From: Methylobacterium sp.
Lineage (GTDB): Bacteria > Pseudomonadota > Alphaproteobacteria > Rhizobiales > Beijerinckiaceae
Assembly (NCBI GenBank): GCA_002928875.1
Contig: PERO01000002.1
Span: 1 to 64,000 of the forward strand
DNA: 64,000 nucleotides
Reading direction: 5' to 3'
The notes beneath the pieces were generated by a model. That model did no database searches and was not told where the DNA came from. It saw only the letters and a list, made by a program, of their open reading frames with translations. The translations under genes and the position numbers were made by a program. Positions 28,339 to 37,119 of this stretch are shown here, piece after piece. The first letter of the stretch is position 1. Every line of letters begins with the position of its first letter.

Positions 28339-28677
28339 GTGTGCGATTCCCGATTGGACGCCCCGAGCGTCCTTGTCGCATGGCGAATGCCGCGCTGCAA
28401 ACCGGGAAAATCGTGGCGCACGCAGCTTGGCGGGTCGCGGATCATTCACTTCATTTTGAGCAGGAAAAATTCACTTCATCCGAAAAAAGCCTCGATTTCG
28501 CAAGGTTGGCGCAACATTTCCACCCCACCTTCGTTGGTAGACGAGAGGCAGAAAAAAAAGCCTCCGCAGGGATGACGTCAAGCCGGCGGGACGAGACCGC
28601 GACACGGTCTTCCTCGCCATTCGGGATCTGGGAGCCATGCCCGGTGCATGGTCTTCCCAACGGCAAGGAGGCGGCCT
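28339..28677. other. 339-bp divergent intergenic region with an 11-bp direct repeat
   Basis: This is the space between the divergent dipeptidase and small hypothetical genes. It is AT-richer than its surroundings around 28440-28560. ATTCACTTCAT occurs twice in direct orientation, at 28444-28454 and 28469-28479, 25 bp start to start. The right end carries the AAGGAGG ribosome-binding site for the gene at 28678. I see no RNA gene and no clear promoter hexamer pair. Confidence 0.5.
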
Positions 28678-29070
28678 ATGGCCAGCCCCGCGAAGATCGA
28701 ACCGAGCGCCGCACTCGCGGCCCTCTCCACGATGGTTGGACAGGAATTCCGGTCCGACCACTCCGCCGCTGGTCTGGTGACCACGCGCGAGGAGGCCGAA
28801 TTTCTGCTGATGCTCGATCATTCCGGAGCGCGGACCGGCCCGGAATGGCGCGCCTTCCTGGTCAAGGCCCTCGTGGAATTCCTGGCATTCCGCGATGGCG
28901 CCGACAGCGAGATGAGCGAGCCGGATCTCGACTGGTTGCTGGGCCTCGTCGCCGATGCGCCGTCGCCCTCGCTGCCGGCCCTGCTGTTTGCGCTGTCCTG
29001 CACCGTCGACGACGCGCCCGAGCGGCTGATCGCCCTGACCCTGAAGCACGGCCGCGACCGGACCCTCTGA
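28678..29070 (+). CDS. Small soluble protein of unknown function
   Basis: The 130-aa product starts at ATG 28678 with an excellent AAGGAGG at 7 nt. It has no signal peptide or membrane segment. It is acidic, largely helical by composition, and contains REEAEFLLMLDHSGARTG and a WLLGLVADAPSPSLPALLFAL stretch. I do not recognise it. It precedes pccA by 112 bp in the same direction and may be cotranscribed. The quality of the start and the codon use support a real gene. Confidence 0.65.
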   Translation: MASPAKIEPSAALAALSTMVGQEFRSDHSAAGLVTTREEAEFLLMLDHSGARTGPEWRAFLVKALVEFLAFRDGADSEMSEPDLDWLLGLVADAPSPSLPALLFALSCTVDDAPERLIALTLKHGRDRTL

Positions 29071-29182
29071 GAGCCCGCCCGGGTGCCGCCCGCTCGACCA
29101 AGGTCGAGCCTCGCGACGCATTTACCGTCGCCGCGCATTCCCGTAAGACCCGGAGAAACGGGCAGGGGAGGCCGGCAACGCG

Positions 29183-31201
29183 ATGTTCAAGAAAATCCTG
29201 ATCGCCAATCGCGGCGAGATTGCCTGCCGCGTCATCAAGACGGCGCGCAAGATGGGCATCCGCACGGTGGCGGTCTATTCCGAGGCCGATGCCGACGCGA
29301 TGCATGTGCAGATGGCCGACGAGGCCGTCGCCATTGGCCCGGCACCGGCCGCCGAGAGCTATCTTGTCATCGAGAAGATCATCGCGGCCTGCAAAGAGAC
29401 GGGCGCGGAAGCGGTTCATCCCGGCTACGGCTTCCTCTCCGAGCGCGAGGCCTTCGCATTGGCGCTGAAGGAAGCCGGCATCACGTTTATCGGTCCGAAC
29501 CCGCATGCCATCGCCGCGATGGGCGACAAGATCGAATCGAAGAAGGCCGCGGCCGCCGCAGGCGTTTCCACGGTGCCCGGCTATCTCGGCACGATCGAGA
29601 CGCCCGAGGATGCCATGACAATCGCCGAGGAGATCGGCTATCCCGTCATGCTGAAAGCGTCCGCCGGCGGTGGCGGCAAGGGCATGCGCATCGCCTGGAG
29701 CGCGGACGAGGTGAAGGAAGGCTTCGAGCGTTCGCGTTCGGAAGCCAAATCCTCCTTCGGCGACGACCGGATGTTCGTCGAGAAGTTCATCGTCAATCCG
29801 CGCCACATCGAGATCCAGGTGCTGGGCGACAAGCACGGCAACGTCATCCATCTCGGCGAGCGCGAATGCTCCGTCCAGCGCCGCAACCAGAAGGTCGTGG
29901 AGGAGGCGCCGTCGCCTTTGCTCGACCCCGAGACGCGCGCGAAGATGGGCGCGCAGGCCGTCGCGCTCGCGAAGGCCGTGGGCTATGACAGCGCCGGCAC
30001 GGTGGAATTCGTCGCCGGCCAGGACAAGAGCTTCTACTTCCTTGAGATGAACACCCGCCTGCAGGTGGAGCATCCGGTGACGGAACTCATCACCGGCATC
30101 GATCTCGTCGAGCAGATGATCCGCGTCGCGGCGGGCGAGAAGCTGGCCTTCCGGCAGGAGGACATCCGCCTCGAGGGCTGGGCTGTGGAAAGCCGGATCT
30201 ACGCGGAAGATCCCACGCGCAACTTCCTGCCCTCCATCGGCCGCCTCACGCTCTACCGCCCGCCGGCGGAGGGCACGACAGGCAACGTCACCTTGCGCAA
30301 CGACACGGGCGTGGAGGAGGGCGGCCAGATCTCGATGTTCTACGATCCGATGATCGCCAAGCTCGTGACGCATGCCCCGACGCGGCTGGAGGCGATCGAG
30401 GCGCAGGCCCGCGCGCTCGATGCCTTCGCGATCGACGGCATCCGCCACAACATTCCGTTTCTCGCGACCTTGATGGCGCATCCGCGCTGGAAATCCGGCG
30501 CGCTTTCCACGGGCTTCATCGCCGAGGAATTTCCCGGTGGTTTTGCGGTGCCGATGCCCGGGGGCGAGACCGCGCGCGCGATCGCCGCCGTGGCGGCGGT
30601 GATCGACCATTGCCTGAATGCCCGCAAGCGGCAGATCTCCGGCCAGATGGCGACGACGCGGCCGCATCGCTTCGCGGAAACGCGCATCGTGCAGCTCGGC
30701 ACCGGCGAGGCGCGCCAGAGTTTCGAACTCACCGTCGATGACAGCCTGGGCGAGACGCATATCCGTTTCGCCGATGGCGCTTCCGATCTCGTTGTCACGC
30801 ATTGGAAGCCGGGCGATCCGGTCTGGACCGGCGCGATTTCCGGCGTGGAGCTTGCGATGCGCGTCGAGCCCATCCCCAACGGCGTGCGGCTCGCCACGCG
30901 GGGCGTCGCGGCGGAAGCACGGGTCTATACGAAGCGCGAGGCCGAACTCGCGGCCCTGATGCCCGAGAAGCGCGGCGCGGATACCTCGCGCGTGCTGCTC
31001 TGCCCCATGCCCGGCCTCGTGAAATCCATCGCGGTGGCCGAAGGGCAGGAGGTGAAGGCCGGCGAGACGTTGGCGGTGGTCGAAGCCATGAAGATGGAGA
31101 ACGTGCTGCGCGCCGAGCGCGACGTCACCATCGCCAAATTGCGCGCGAAAGCGGGCGAAAGCCTCGCGGTCGACGCGGTCATCATGGAATTTCAGGGCTG
31201 A
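29183..31201 (+). CDS. pccA: Propionyl-CoA carboxylase biotin-carrying (alpha) subunit
   Basis: The alpha subunit carboxylates its own biotin with ATP and bicarbonate. The 672-aa protein has the biotin carboxylase start FKKILIANRGEIACRV, the ATP-grasp glycine loop KASAGGGGKGM, and the EMNTRLQVEHPVTE signature. A BT-type linker of about 140 residues follows, then the biotinyl domain with Lys637 in VVEAMKMEN. GGGGAGG precedes the ATG. pccB, 3.2 kb upstream on the same strand, supplies the partner. Confidence 0.92.
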   Translation: MFKKILIANRGEIACRVIKTARKMGIRTVAVYSEADADAMHVQMADEAVAIGPAPAAESYLVIEKIIAACKETGAEAVHPGYGFLSEREAFALALKEAGITFIGPNPHAIAAMGDKIESKKAAAAAGVSTVPGYLGTIETPEDAMTIAEEIGYPVMLKASAGGGGKGMRIAWSADEVKEGFERSRSEAKSSFGDDRMFVEKFIVNPRHIEIQVLGDKHGNVIHLGERECSVQRRNQKVVEEAPSPLLDPETRAKMGAQAVALAKAVGYDSAGTVEFVAGQDKSFYFLEMNTRLQVEHPVTELITGIDLVEQMIRVAAGEKLAFRQEDIRLEGWAVESRIYAEDPTRNFLPSIGRLTLYRPPAEGTTGNVTLRNDTGVEEGGQISMFYDPMIAKLVTHAPTRLEAIEAQARALDAFAIDGIRHNIPFLATLMAHPRWKSGALSTGFIAEEFPGGFAVPMPGGETARAIAAVAAVIDHCLNARKRQISGQMATTRPHRFAETRIVQLGTGEARQSFELTVDDSLGETHIRFADGASDLVVTHWKPGDPVWTGAISGVELAMRVEPIPNGVRLATRGVAAEARVYTKREAELAALMPEKRGADTSRVLLCPMPGLVKSIAVAEGQEVKAGETLAVVEAMKMENVLRAERDVTIAKLRAKAGESLAVDAVIMEFQG

Positions 31202-31203
31202 CG

Positions 31204-31311
31204 CCTGTCATTCCCGACCGAGGCATAGCCGAAGCGCGGGAATCCATGCATCGCTGGGCAGAATGGATTCCCGCTCGTCCCGGACAGTTCCGGGGCGTCG
31301 GGAATGACAGG
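31204..31311. repeat. 108-bp palindromic intergenic repeat
   Basis: The ends are a perfect 15-bp inverted repeat, CCTGTCATTCCCGAC (31204-31218) and its complement (31297-31311). Nested inside is a 12-bp inverted repeat GCGGGAATCCAT (31236-31247) with 31263-31274, and a small CCCGGA/TCCGGG hairpin. It starts 3 bp after the pccA stop and probably acts as its terminator. The GTCATTCCCG-type ends match palindromic elements that are abundant between genes in Hyphomicrobiales. Confidence 0.75.
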
Positions 31312-31330
31312 ATGCGCCGAGAGATGAGCC

Positions 31331-31678
31331 ATGCCCGACGACGCCTTCGCCCGCACGCCGAAGCCGCCCTATTACATCGTCGCCTTCTCCTCGATCCGCG
31401 CCGAGGGCGACCATGGCTATTCGGCCATGGCCGATGCGATGGAGGCGCTCGCGAAGACGCAACCCGGCTATCTCGGCATCGAACATGCGCGGCGCGCGGA
31501 TGGCTTCGGCATCACCAACAGCTTCTGGGCGGATGAATCAGCGCTGCTGAACTGGAAGGCGCAGGTGCAGCATCTCTACGCGCAGAAGATGGGCATCGAG
31601 CGCTGGTACTTGCATTACGAATTGCGCATCGCAAAGGTGGAGCGGGCCTATTCCGGCCCCGAGGGACGCTCGGTTTAG
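31331..31678 (+). CDS. Antibiotic biosynthesis monooxygenase-superfamily protein
   Basis: ABM proteins are small alpha/beta dimeric-barrel proteins acting on quinones, heme or unknown substrates. The 115-aa protein shows the usual pattern: a YYIVAFSSI strand, the MADAMEALAKTQPGYLGIEHARR segment, a WADESALLNWKAQVQHLYAQ helix and a final YELRIAKVERAYS strand. It resembles the alphaproteobacterial group often called heme-degrading monooxygenase-like. Enzyme activity is not shown by sequence. The next gene follows after 8 bp. Confidence 0.78.
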   Translation: MPDDAFARTPKPPYYIVAFSSIRAEGDHGYSAMADAMEALAKTQPGYLGIEHARRADGFGITNSFWADESALLNWKAQVQHLYAQKMGIERWYLHYELRIAKVERAYSGPEGRSV

Positions 31679-31686
31679 GGGATCGC

Positions 31687-32178
31687 ATGCCGCTTTATTT
31701 CGCCTATGGCGCCAACATGGATGTCAGCGCGATGGCGCGCCGCGCACCGGGCGGCAAGCCTCTGGGGCTCGCGCGGCTGGTGCGGCATCGTCTGGTCATC
31801 ACCGAGCACGGCTATGCCAGCGTGGTGCGCGATCCGCGACAGGTCGTGCATGGCCTGCTCTGGGAGTTGCCGGTCGCGGATATCAAGGCGCTCGACCGCT
31901 TCGAGGAGGTGGATCGCGGCCTCTACGTGAAGATCGACCAGCCGGTGATCACGGCGAATGGCCCGCGCCGGGCGCTGGTCTATGTCGGCACGGGCAAGCC
32001 GGGTGGAAAACCGCGCGCCGGCTACCTGGAAGACCTGCTCCGCGCTGGCGCCGAGATCGGCCTGCCGCCGGCCTATCTCGCGGGAATGGCGCAGCTCGGG
32101 CAGGGCGCCTCCGCCGCGCCAGCGCGGAAAACGGTCAGCGGCCCGCGCGCTTCCGAGACATGGCAATGGGGCGATTGA
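31687..32178 (+). CDS. Gamma-glutamylcyclotransferase-fold (AIG2-like) protein
   Basis: The family folds around a YGxN/YGAN substrate pocket and includes gamma-glutamylcyclotransferases and gamma-glutamylamine cyclotransferases. The 163-aa protein begins MPLYFAYGANMD, has the HGLLWELPVADIKALDRFE motif carrying the expected acidic residue, and the GLYVK and RALVYVG strands. It lies 8 bp after the ABM gene and probably shares its transcript. The substrate is unknown. Confidence 0.8.
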   Translation: MPLYFAYGANMDVSAMARRAPGGKPLGLARLVRHRLVITEHGYASVVRDPRQVVHGLLWELPVADIKALDRFEEVDRGLYVKIDQPVITANGPRRALVYVGTGKPGGKPRAGYLEDLLRAGAEIGLPPAYLAGMAQLGQGASAAPARKTVSGPRASETWQWGD

Positions 32179-32187
32179 GATCGCGGC

Positions 32188-32874
32188 CTAGCCGAAGATC
32201 GTCGTGAACGCCGCCTTCAGCGCGATATCCGCCTCGTGCAGGCCCACGGGCAAACCGAGATCGACGAGACTTGTGACACCGTAGCGCTGCTCCCGGATGC
32301 CGCAGGGCACGATTCCGCCGAAATGCGCGAGATCTGGCTCCACATTCAGCGAAATCCCGTGAAACGACACCCATTTCCGCAACCGGATGCCGATGGCCGC
32401 GATCTTGTCCTCGTAGCCCTCGCCCTTGTCCGGCCGCTTCACCCACACGCCGACCCGCGCGGGATCGGTGAGGCCCCGGAGGTTGAAGGCCGCGAGCGCT
32501 TCCATCACCCACGCCTCCAGCGCCTCCACGAAGGCGCGGACATCCGGCTTGCGGGCCTTGAGGTCGAGCATCACATAGGCCACGCGCTGCCCCGGCCCGT
32601 GATAGGTGTATTGCCCGCCGCGCCCCGTCTCGATCACCGGGAACTGCGGGTTCACGAGATCCGCCGGGTTCGCCGAGGTCCCGGCGGTGTAGAGCGGCGG
32701 GTGCTCCAGCAGCAGCACGCATTCCCGCGCTTCGCCCGCCGCGATGGCTGCGGCGCGCGCCTCCATGAAGCGAAGGGCGGTTTCGTAGGGCGTGAGTCCG
32801 TCCCAGACCAGCCACTCGACCGGCAGGGCATCGGCACGGCCGAAAATCGGGGCTGTTAACGGGCTGTTGACCAT
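32188..32874 (-). CDS. lipB: Octanoyl-[acyl carrier protein]:protein octanoyltransferase
   Basis: LipB transfers octanoate from ACP to lipoyl domains, the first step in lipoate synthesis. The 228-aa protein has the [15 protein letters not shown] signature at residues 86-100, the lysine of the acyl-transfer dyad at Lys167 (RKWVSFHG) and the cysteine at Cys191 ([11 protein letters not shown]). It is convergent with the preceding gene and divergent from the FliN-like gene. lipA is not in the window. Confidence 0.95.
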   Translation of the reverse strand: MVNSPLTAPIFGRADALPVEWLVWDGLTPYETALRFMEARAAAIAAGEARECVLLLEHPPLYTAGTSANPADLVNPQFPVIETGRGGQYTYHGPGQRVAYVMLDLKARKPDVRAFVEALEAWVMEALAAFNLRGLTDPARVGVWVKRPDKGEGYEDKIAAIGIRLRKWVSFHGISLNVEPDLAHFGGIVPCGIREQRYGVTSLVDLGLPVGLHEADIALKAAFTTIFG

Positions 32875-32948
32875 GTTGGTGCGAGATAGTGGGCAGAAAT
32901 TGCCGATGTCAATCGCGGCAAGCCAAGCCCCTCGGGAGTGCCTTCGAG

Positions 32949-33233
32949 ATGCAGACCGTCGAAAATGTCGAACTCGATATCGCTGTGGTGATCGGCCGTT
33001 CGGTGATGCCGATCCATCACCTGCTGCGCATGGGGCGCGGCGCGGTGATCGAGCTCAACGCGAACGAGAACGACGAGGTCGAGATTCTCGCCAACAACTT
33101 CCCCGTCGCGCGCGGCCAGGTGGTGGTGCAGGGCAAGCGCATCCAGGTGGAAGTCACCTCGCTGCTGAAGAAGCCGGAGACCATCCGCAAGCGCTTCGCG
33201 AACGAAGAGCAGAAGACCGAGCAAGCCTTCTGA
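32949..33233 (+). CDS. fliN: FliN-like flagellar motor switch protein (SPOA domain)
   Basis: FliN forms part of the flagellar C-ring. The 94-aa protein starts at ATG 32949 ([16 protein letters not shown]). It is one SPOA domain with the pattern [42 protein letters not shown] and [21 protein letters not shown]. No other flagellar gene is within 30 kb on either side, so it is an orphan copy. It may be an accessory C-ring component or a SPOA protein with another role. The symbol reflects family membership only. Confidence 0.8.
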   Translation: MQTVENVELDIAVVIGRSVMPIHHLLRMGRGAVIELNANENDEVEILANNFPVARGQVVVQGKRIQVEVTSLLKKPETIRKRFANEEQKTEQAF

Positions 33234-33325
33234 AAATAGGCCGCTTCCGCCGCTTGCATCGGGGGAAGCGCTTTGCTAGAGAGCGCCCCTCGGTGAAGCG
33301 ATGCCCGGCATCGTTCTACCGGTGT

Positions 33326-33410
33326 GCGGTCGTGGCGGAATTGGTAGACGCGCTAGCTTGAGGTGCTAGTGGGTAACACCGTGGAGGTTCGAGTCCTCTC
33401 GTCCGCACCA
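33326..33410 (+). tRNA. tRNA-Leu (anticodon GAG), CCA encoded
   Basis: The cloverleaf fits with a long variable arm: D-arm region GGCGGAATTGGTAGACGC, anticodon stem CTAGC/GCTAG with loop TTGAGGT (anticodon GAG, reading CUC/CUU), a variable arm GTGGGTAACACC, and T-arm GAGGTTCGAGTCCTC. The acceptor stem GCGGTCG pairs with CGTCCGC except for a T-T mismatch at the fifth pair. The 3' CCA is encoded. A terminator-like hairpin follows. Confidence 0.95.
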
Positions 33411-33440
33411 TTTCCGGTGCAAATCCCTGGAATGTCGATC

Positions 33441-33465
33441 AAGCCGCGCCCCGTGCGCGGCTTTG
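33441..33465 (+). terminator. Terminator-like hairpin after tRNA-Leu
   Basis: Arms 33441-33449 and 33455-33463 form a perfect 9-bp stem with a 5-nt loop; the tail is TTTG. It lies 30 bp after the tRNA CCA end and is the natural stop for its transcript. Confidence 0.6.
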
Positions 33466-33636
33466 TCATGTTCAGGCTCCCGCGTGGGCGGGTTCACCCG
33501 TTTCCGGCAGCAGGCGCCGCCACGAAATTCTTCCCTCGCGGTTGCCACTCCCGTTCGCGCGGCGTAGACCTTGAAGCGTGAGGCGCTTGCCGCCTGCGCG
33601 CCTTTCCCCATTCCGCTCCTGCCCGAGGAGGCTTCG

Positions 33637-35052
33637 ATGACCGTTTCCATCGTCGCGCCTCCCATGCGCCTGCCGCCCTGGGGCGAGGATGTGCGCGACG
33701 AGGACGGCAATCTCCACCCGGAATTCCTCGAAGCGGTGCGCGAGACCCTCGCCGCGGGCGATTCGGTGCGGCTCGTGGCTTTGGCCGGAGACCTGCACGA
33801 GGCGGATCTCGGCAACCTGATCGAGGCGCTCGACCCCGAGGAGCGTCCGCGTCTCGTTGCGCTGATGGGCGACGACTTTGACTTCACCGCACTGACCGAA
33901 ATCGACGACAGCGTGCGCGAGGAACTCCTCGAGGAGATGCCCAACGCGCAGATCGCCGAGGGCGTGCGCGAACTCGATTCGGACGATGCGGTCTACATCC
34001 TCGAGGACCTCGCCGAGGAGGATCAGGAGGAGGTGCTCGCGGCGCTGCCGACGCCGGATCGCGCGGCACTGGAGCGCAGCCTCGATTACCCCGAGGAATC
34101 CGCCGGCCGGCGCATGCAGTCGGATGTCATCGCCATCCCGCCGTTCTGGACGGTGGGGCAGACGATCGACTTCCTGCGCGAAAGCGAGGATCTACCCGAG
34201 GAGTTCTACGAACTCTACGCGGTCGATCCCGAGCATCGTGTGCTGGGACGCGTGCCGCTCAACCGCATGCTGCGCGCGAAGCGACCGGTGAAGATCGAGA
34301 AGATCATGCTGGAAGCCGAGCATCGCGCGGCCGCGACCGACGACCAGCACGAGGTGGCCGAACTCTTCAAGCGCTACAATCTCGTGGCGATCCCGGTCGA
34401 GGATGCCGAGGGCAAGCTCGCCGGCGTGCTGACCTTCGATGACATCGTCGACGTCATCGATCAGGAGGCCGATGCCGAGATTCGCGCGCTCGGTGGCGTG
34501 CGGGCGGATGAAGAACTGGGTGACAGCACGCTCGAAACCGCGCGACGCCGCTTTTCCTGGCTGTTCGTGAACCTGATCACGGCGATTCTCGCCTCCGCCG
34601 TCATCGGTTTCTTCGAAGGCGCGCTGCAGAAGATGGTGGCGCTGGCCGTGCTGATGCCGATCGTCGCGAGCCAGGGCGGCAATGCCGGCACGCAGACCAT
34701 GACGGTGGCCGTGCGTGCGCTGGCGACGCGAGCGCTCGGCGGCAGTGCAGCGCGTCGCTTCGTCGCGCGCGAGATTCGCGTCGGGCTCCTGAACGGCGTG
34801 GCCTTCGCGCTGGTGATGGGCGCGGTGGCAGCGATCTGGTTCAAATCGGTCGATCTCGGCATCGTGATGGGCATCGCCATCATCGTGAACCTGATCGCGG
34901 CGGCGCTTGCCGGGGTGCTGATTCCGCTGGCGCTTGACCGGTTCGAGATCGACCCGGCCGTGGCGTCCGGGCCCTTCGTGACGACGGTGACCGACATGGT
35001 CGGGTTCTTCGCCTTTCTCGGCGTCGCGACCCTGTGGTTCGGGCTCGGCTGA
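33637..35052 (+). CDS. mgtE: Magnesium transporter MgtE
   Basis: MgtE is a gated Mg2+ channel of the inner membrane. It is 471 aa from ATG 33637 with GAGGAGGC upstream; the open frame before it is not conserved. The N-terminal MgtE domain includes LIEALDPEERPRLVALMGDD and LEEMPNAQIAEGVREL. Two CBS domains follow, with VYILEDL before and KRYNLVAIPVEDAEGKLAGVLTFDD at the second. Five C-terminal helices begin at WLFVNLITAILASAVIGFF. The pore motif MPIVASQGGNAGTQT is intact. Confidence 0.95.
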   Translation: MTVSIVAPPMRLPPWGEDVRDEDGNLHPEFLEAVRETLAAGDSVRLVALAGDLHEADLGNLIEALDPEERPRLVALMGDDFDFTALTEIDDSVREELLEEMPNAQIAEGVRELDSDDAVYILEDLAEEDQEEVLAALPTPDRAALERSLDYPEESAGRRMQSDVIAIPPFWTVGQTIDFLRESEDLPEEFYELYAVDPEHRVLGRVPLNRMLRAKRPVKIEKIMLEAEHRAAATDDQHEVAELFKRYNLVAIPVEDAEGKLAGVLTFDDIVDVIDQEADAEIRALGGVRADEELGDSTLETARRRFSWLFVNLITAILASAVIGFFEGALQKMVALAVLMPIVASQGGNAGTQTMTVAVRALATRALGGSAARRFVAREIRVGLLNGVAFALVMGAVAAIWFKSVDLGIVMGIAIIVNLIAAALAGVLIPLALDRFEIDPAVASGPFVTTVTDMVGFFAFLGVATLWFGLG

Positions 35053-35193
35053 GATTCACGGTCCGTTAACGCCAAATCGCGTTGAACCGACTGGAAAGCC
35101 AATCCTGAAGAAGCATTTAACGCATTGGGCTGCAATTCTGCCATCCCGGTCAGTTTGGTTTCACACATCCCTTCGCGACAAGAGGTTCGCTTC

Positions 35194-35991
35194 GTGTCCC
35201 GCCTTACTCCCTCTCCCGCGCCGTGGCGCGCGGCCGTTCTCGGCGCTCTCGCGCTGCTGATGACCGCCTGCTCCGCCGATGGCACCGTGGAGCGTGCGCA
35301 TTACCCGCTGAAGAGCGATGCCAAGCCGCATGAAGGCGTGCGCAAGGCGCATTCCTTCCCCGTGCACGGCATCGATGTCTCGAAATGGCAGGGCGAGATC
35401 GATTGGGCCGAAGTGAAGCGCGCCGGCACGGCCTTCGCCTTCATCAAGGCGACCGAGGGCGGCGACCATCTCGACGAGCGCTTCCAGGAGAACTGGCGGC
35501 AGGCAAAGGCGCATGGCATTCCACGCGCGGCCTATCACTTCGTGTTCTGGTGCCGCCCGGCGCATGAGCAGGCCGAGTGGTTCGCGCGCAACGTGCCGAA
35601 CGACAAAGACGCGCTGCCGCCCGTGCTCGATGTCGAGTGGAACGGCCATTCGCGCACCTGCCCGAAGAAGATCGACCCCGTGCTGGCCCGCGAGAAGATC
35701 ACCATCATGCTGAAGGCGATGGAGAAGCACACCGGCAAGCGGCCGATCATCTATACCGACATTCCCTTCCATGCCGATGTGATGGAGGGCCATTTCAAGG
35801 ATTACACCTATTGGCTGCGTTCCGTGGCCGCCGAGCCGCACGAGCGCTACGAGAATCGCGACTGGCTGTTCTGGCAATACACGACCACGGGCCGCGTGCC
35901 GGGCATCAAGGGGCCGGTGGATCGCAACGCCTTTGCCGGCAGCCGCGCCGAATGGCAGGCCTATCTGCGCCGGCAGCGCGTGATCCAGTAG
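35194..35991 (+). CDS. Lipoprotein glycoside hydrolase family 25 (lysozyme M1-like)
   Basis: GH25 enzymes are muramidases that cut peptidoglycan. It is 265 aa from GTG 35194, preceded by AAGAGG. The N-terminus has a basic start, a hydrophobic stretch and a lipobox ending at Cys26 (LLMTAC), so a periplasm-facing lipoprotein is inferred. The catalytic domain begins HGIDVSKWQGEIDW and holds the DVEWNG acidic pair and TDIPFHADVMEG. It probably remodels the cell wall. It is not part of a phage region. Confidence 0.87.
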   Translation: MSRLTPSPAPWRAAVLGALALLMTACSADGTVERAHYPLKSDAKPHEGVRKAHSFPVHGIDVSKWQGEIDWAEVKRAGTAFAFIKATEGGDHLDERFQENWRQAKAHGIPRAAYHFVFWCRPAHEQAEWFARNVPNDKDALPPVLDVEWNGHSRTCPKKIDPVLAREKITIMLKAMEKHTGKRPIIYTDIPFHADVMEGHFKDYTYWLRSVAAEPHERYENRDWLFWQYTTTGRVPGIKGPVDRNAFAGSRAEWQAYLRRQRVIQ

Positions 35992-35994
35992 GCC

Positions 35995-37119
35995 TCACGC
36001 GGCGCGGCTGGTTTTCCGCGTCGTGTAGGTCTCGCGATAGCGCCAGCGGCGCACCTGATCCATCAGCGACTTGCCCATCGCCATCGCGCCGAGATGGAGC
36101 CGCCCGGCGGGCCGCAGCGCGAGGCCGAGGCAGACGAGATCGAGCCGGTCCGGCCAGAGATCGAGCAGGGGGTGGCCGGGCCCCGCGCAGGAATCGACCG
36201 CGAGAAAGGCACCCTCATCGGCATCGACGAGGCTCGTTGCCATCGCGTCGAGCAGCCGGCCGGGACTGAAGCTCGCGAAATCCGGGCGATAAGTGCCCTT
36301 CACGGTGTAGACCGTGCCGCTCGCGGCGAGGTTGAGGTTGATCGCAACCGCCTCGTCACCCACCATCAGCGCTTCCATGAGGAAGGCGGGGGAGGTGGCA
36401 TAGCTCACCGCGAGCGCGCGCACGACTTGCTCCAGAGCCGGCACCGAACGGATCGCCGTGCCCTGCTGGCCCTTCCAGCTCATGGCTTCCATGGCGAGGA
36501 ACGCATCGAGCAGGCCCGCGACATCCGGGTTGCCGCTCATCATCCGCCGCACCGAGACCGGCCCCAGCTTCTCGAGCCGCCTGCGCTTCTTGTCGATGCT
36601 GCGGATGGCCCTGGGCTGCAGCCGCGAGCCGCGCGCGATGGCGGGCCGCTCCCACACCTGCATCGGCAGGCTGAACCGGCCGTGCCGCTCGGCCTCCCGC
36701 TTCACCAGCACCGCGAAGGGACGGTTTTCGGGCAGGATCGGCAGCACCAGCGCCGGCGGGCCGTTCTCCGCCGCGAGGAAGGCGAGGGCGGCCGAGAGCG
36801 ATTCCGCCGCACCTTCCGGCGCAAGCAGCGGCACCGTGATGCAGGTCAGCGGATCGCGGTGAAGCACCCAGCCGAGCCCCAGCGCGCCGTCGCGCAGAAC
36901 CGGCCGCTGCAGTGGAAAGAGCCCCGTGAGTCGTCCGTCGCGTTCCACGATGAGCAGGCGTGTCTCGTCCCGCGATGCCCCGGCTTCGATGGCTGCGATC
37001 AGCAGGTCCGGCCCGTAGAACGGGTTCGTTTCGAGCGCCGATTCCGACAGGGCCCGCCATTCGCCGCGGCGGGCGGCGAGTTCGGCCAGGGGCGCGAAAC
37101 GGGCGACGGGCGCGCTCAT
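35995..37119 (-). CDS. GNAT/FemAB-like acetyltransferase (CelD/BcsL type)
   Basis: This class appears in cellulose and other exopolysaccharide loci and is thought to acylate sugars or lipids. The 374-aa protein has an N-terminal part with ALSESALETNPFYGPDLL and ETRLLIVERDGRLTGLFPL, and a C-terminal GNAT half with AINLNLAASGTVYTVKGTYRPDFASFSPGRLL pieces. It begins 4 bases inside the end of the upstream flippase gene (ATGA), so the two are coupled. The acceptor substrate is unknown. Confidence 0.8.
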   Translation of the reverse strand: MSAPVARFAPLAELAARRGEWRALSESALETNPFYGPDLLIAAIEAGASRDETRLLIVERDGRLTGLFPLQRPVLRDGALGLGWVLHRDPLTCITVPLLAPEGAAESLSAALAFLAAENGPPALVLPILPENRPFAVLVKREAERHGRFSLPMQVWERPAIARGSRLQPRAIRSIDKKRRRLEKLGPVSVRRMMSGNPDVAGLLDAFLAMEAMSWKGQQGTAIRSVPALEQVVRALAVSYATSPAFLMEALMVGDEAVAINLNLAASGTVYTVKGTYRPDFASFSPGRLLDAMATSLVDADEGAFLAVDSCAGPGHPLLDLWPDRLDLVCLGLALRPAGRLHLGAMAMGKSLMDQVRRWRYRETYTTRKTSRAA

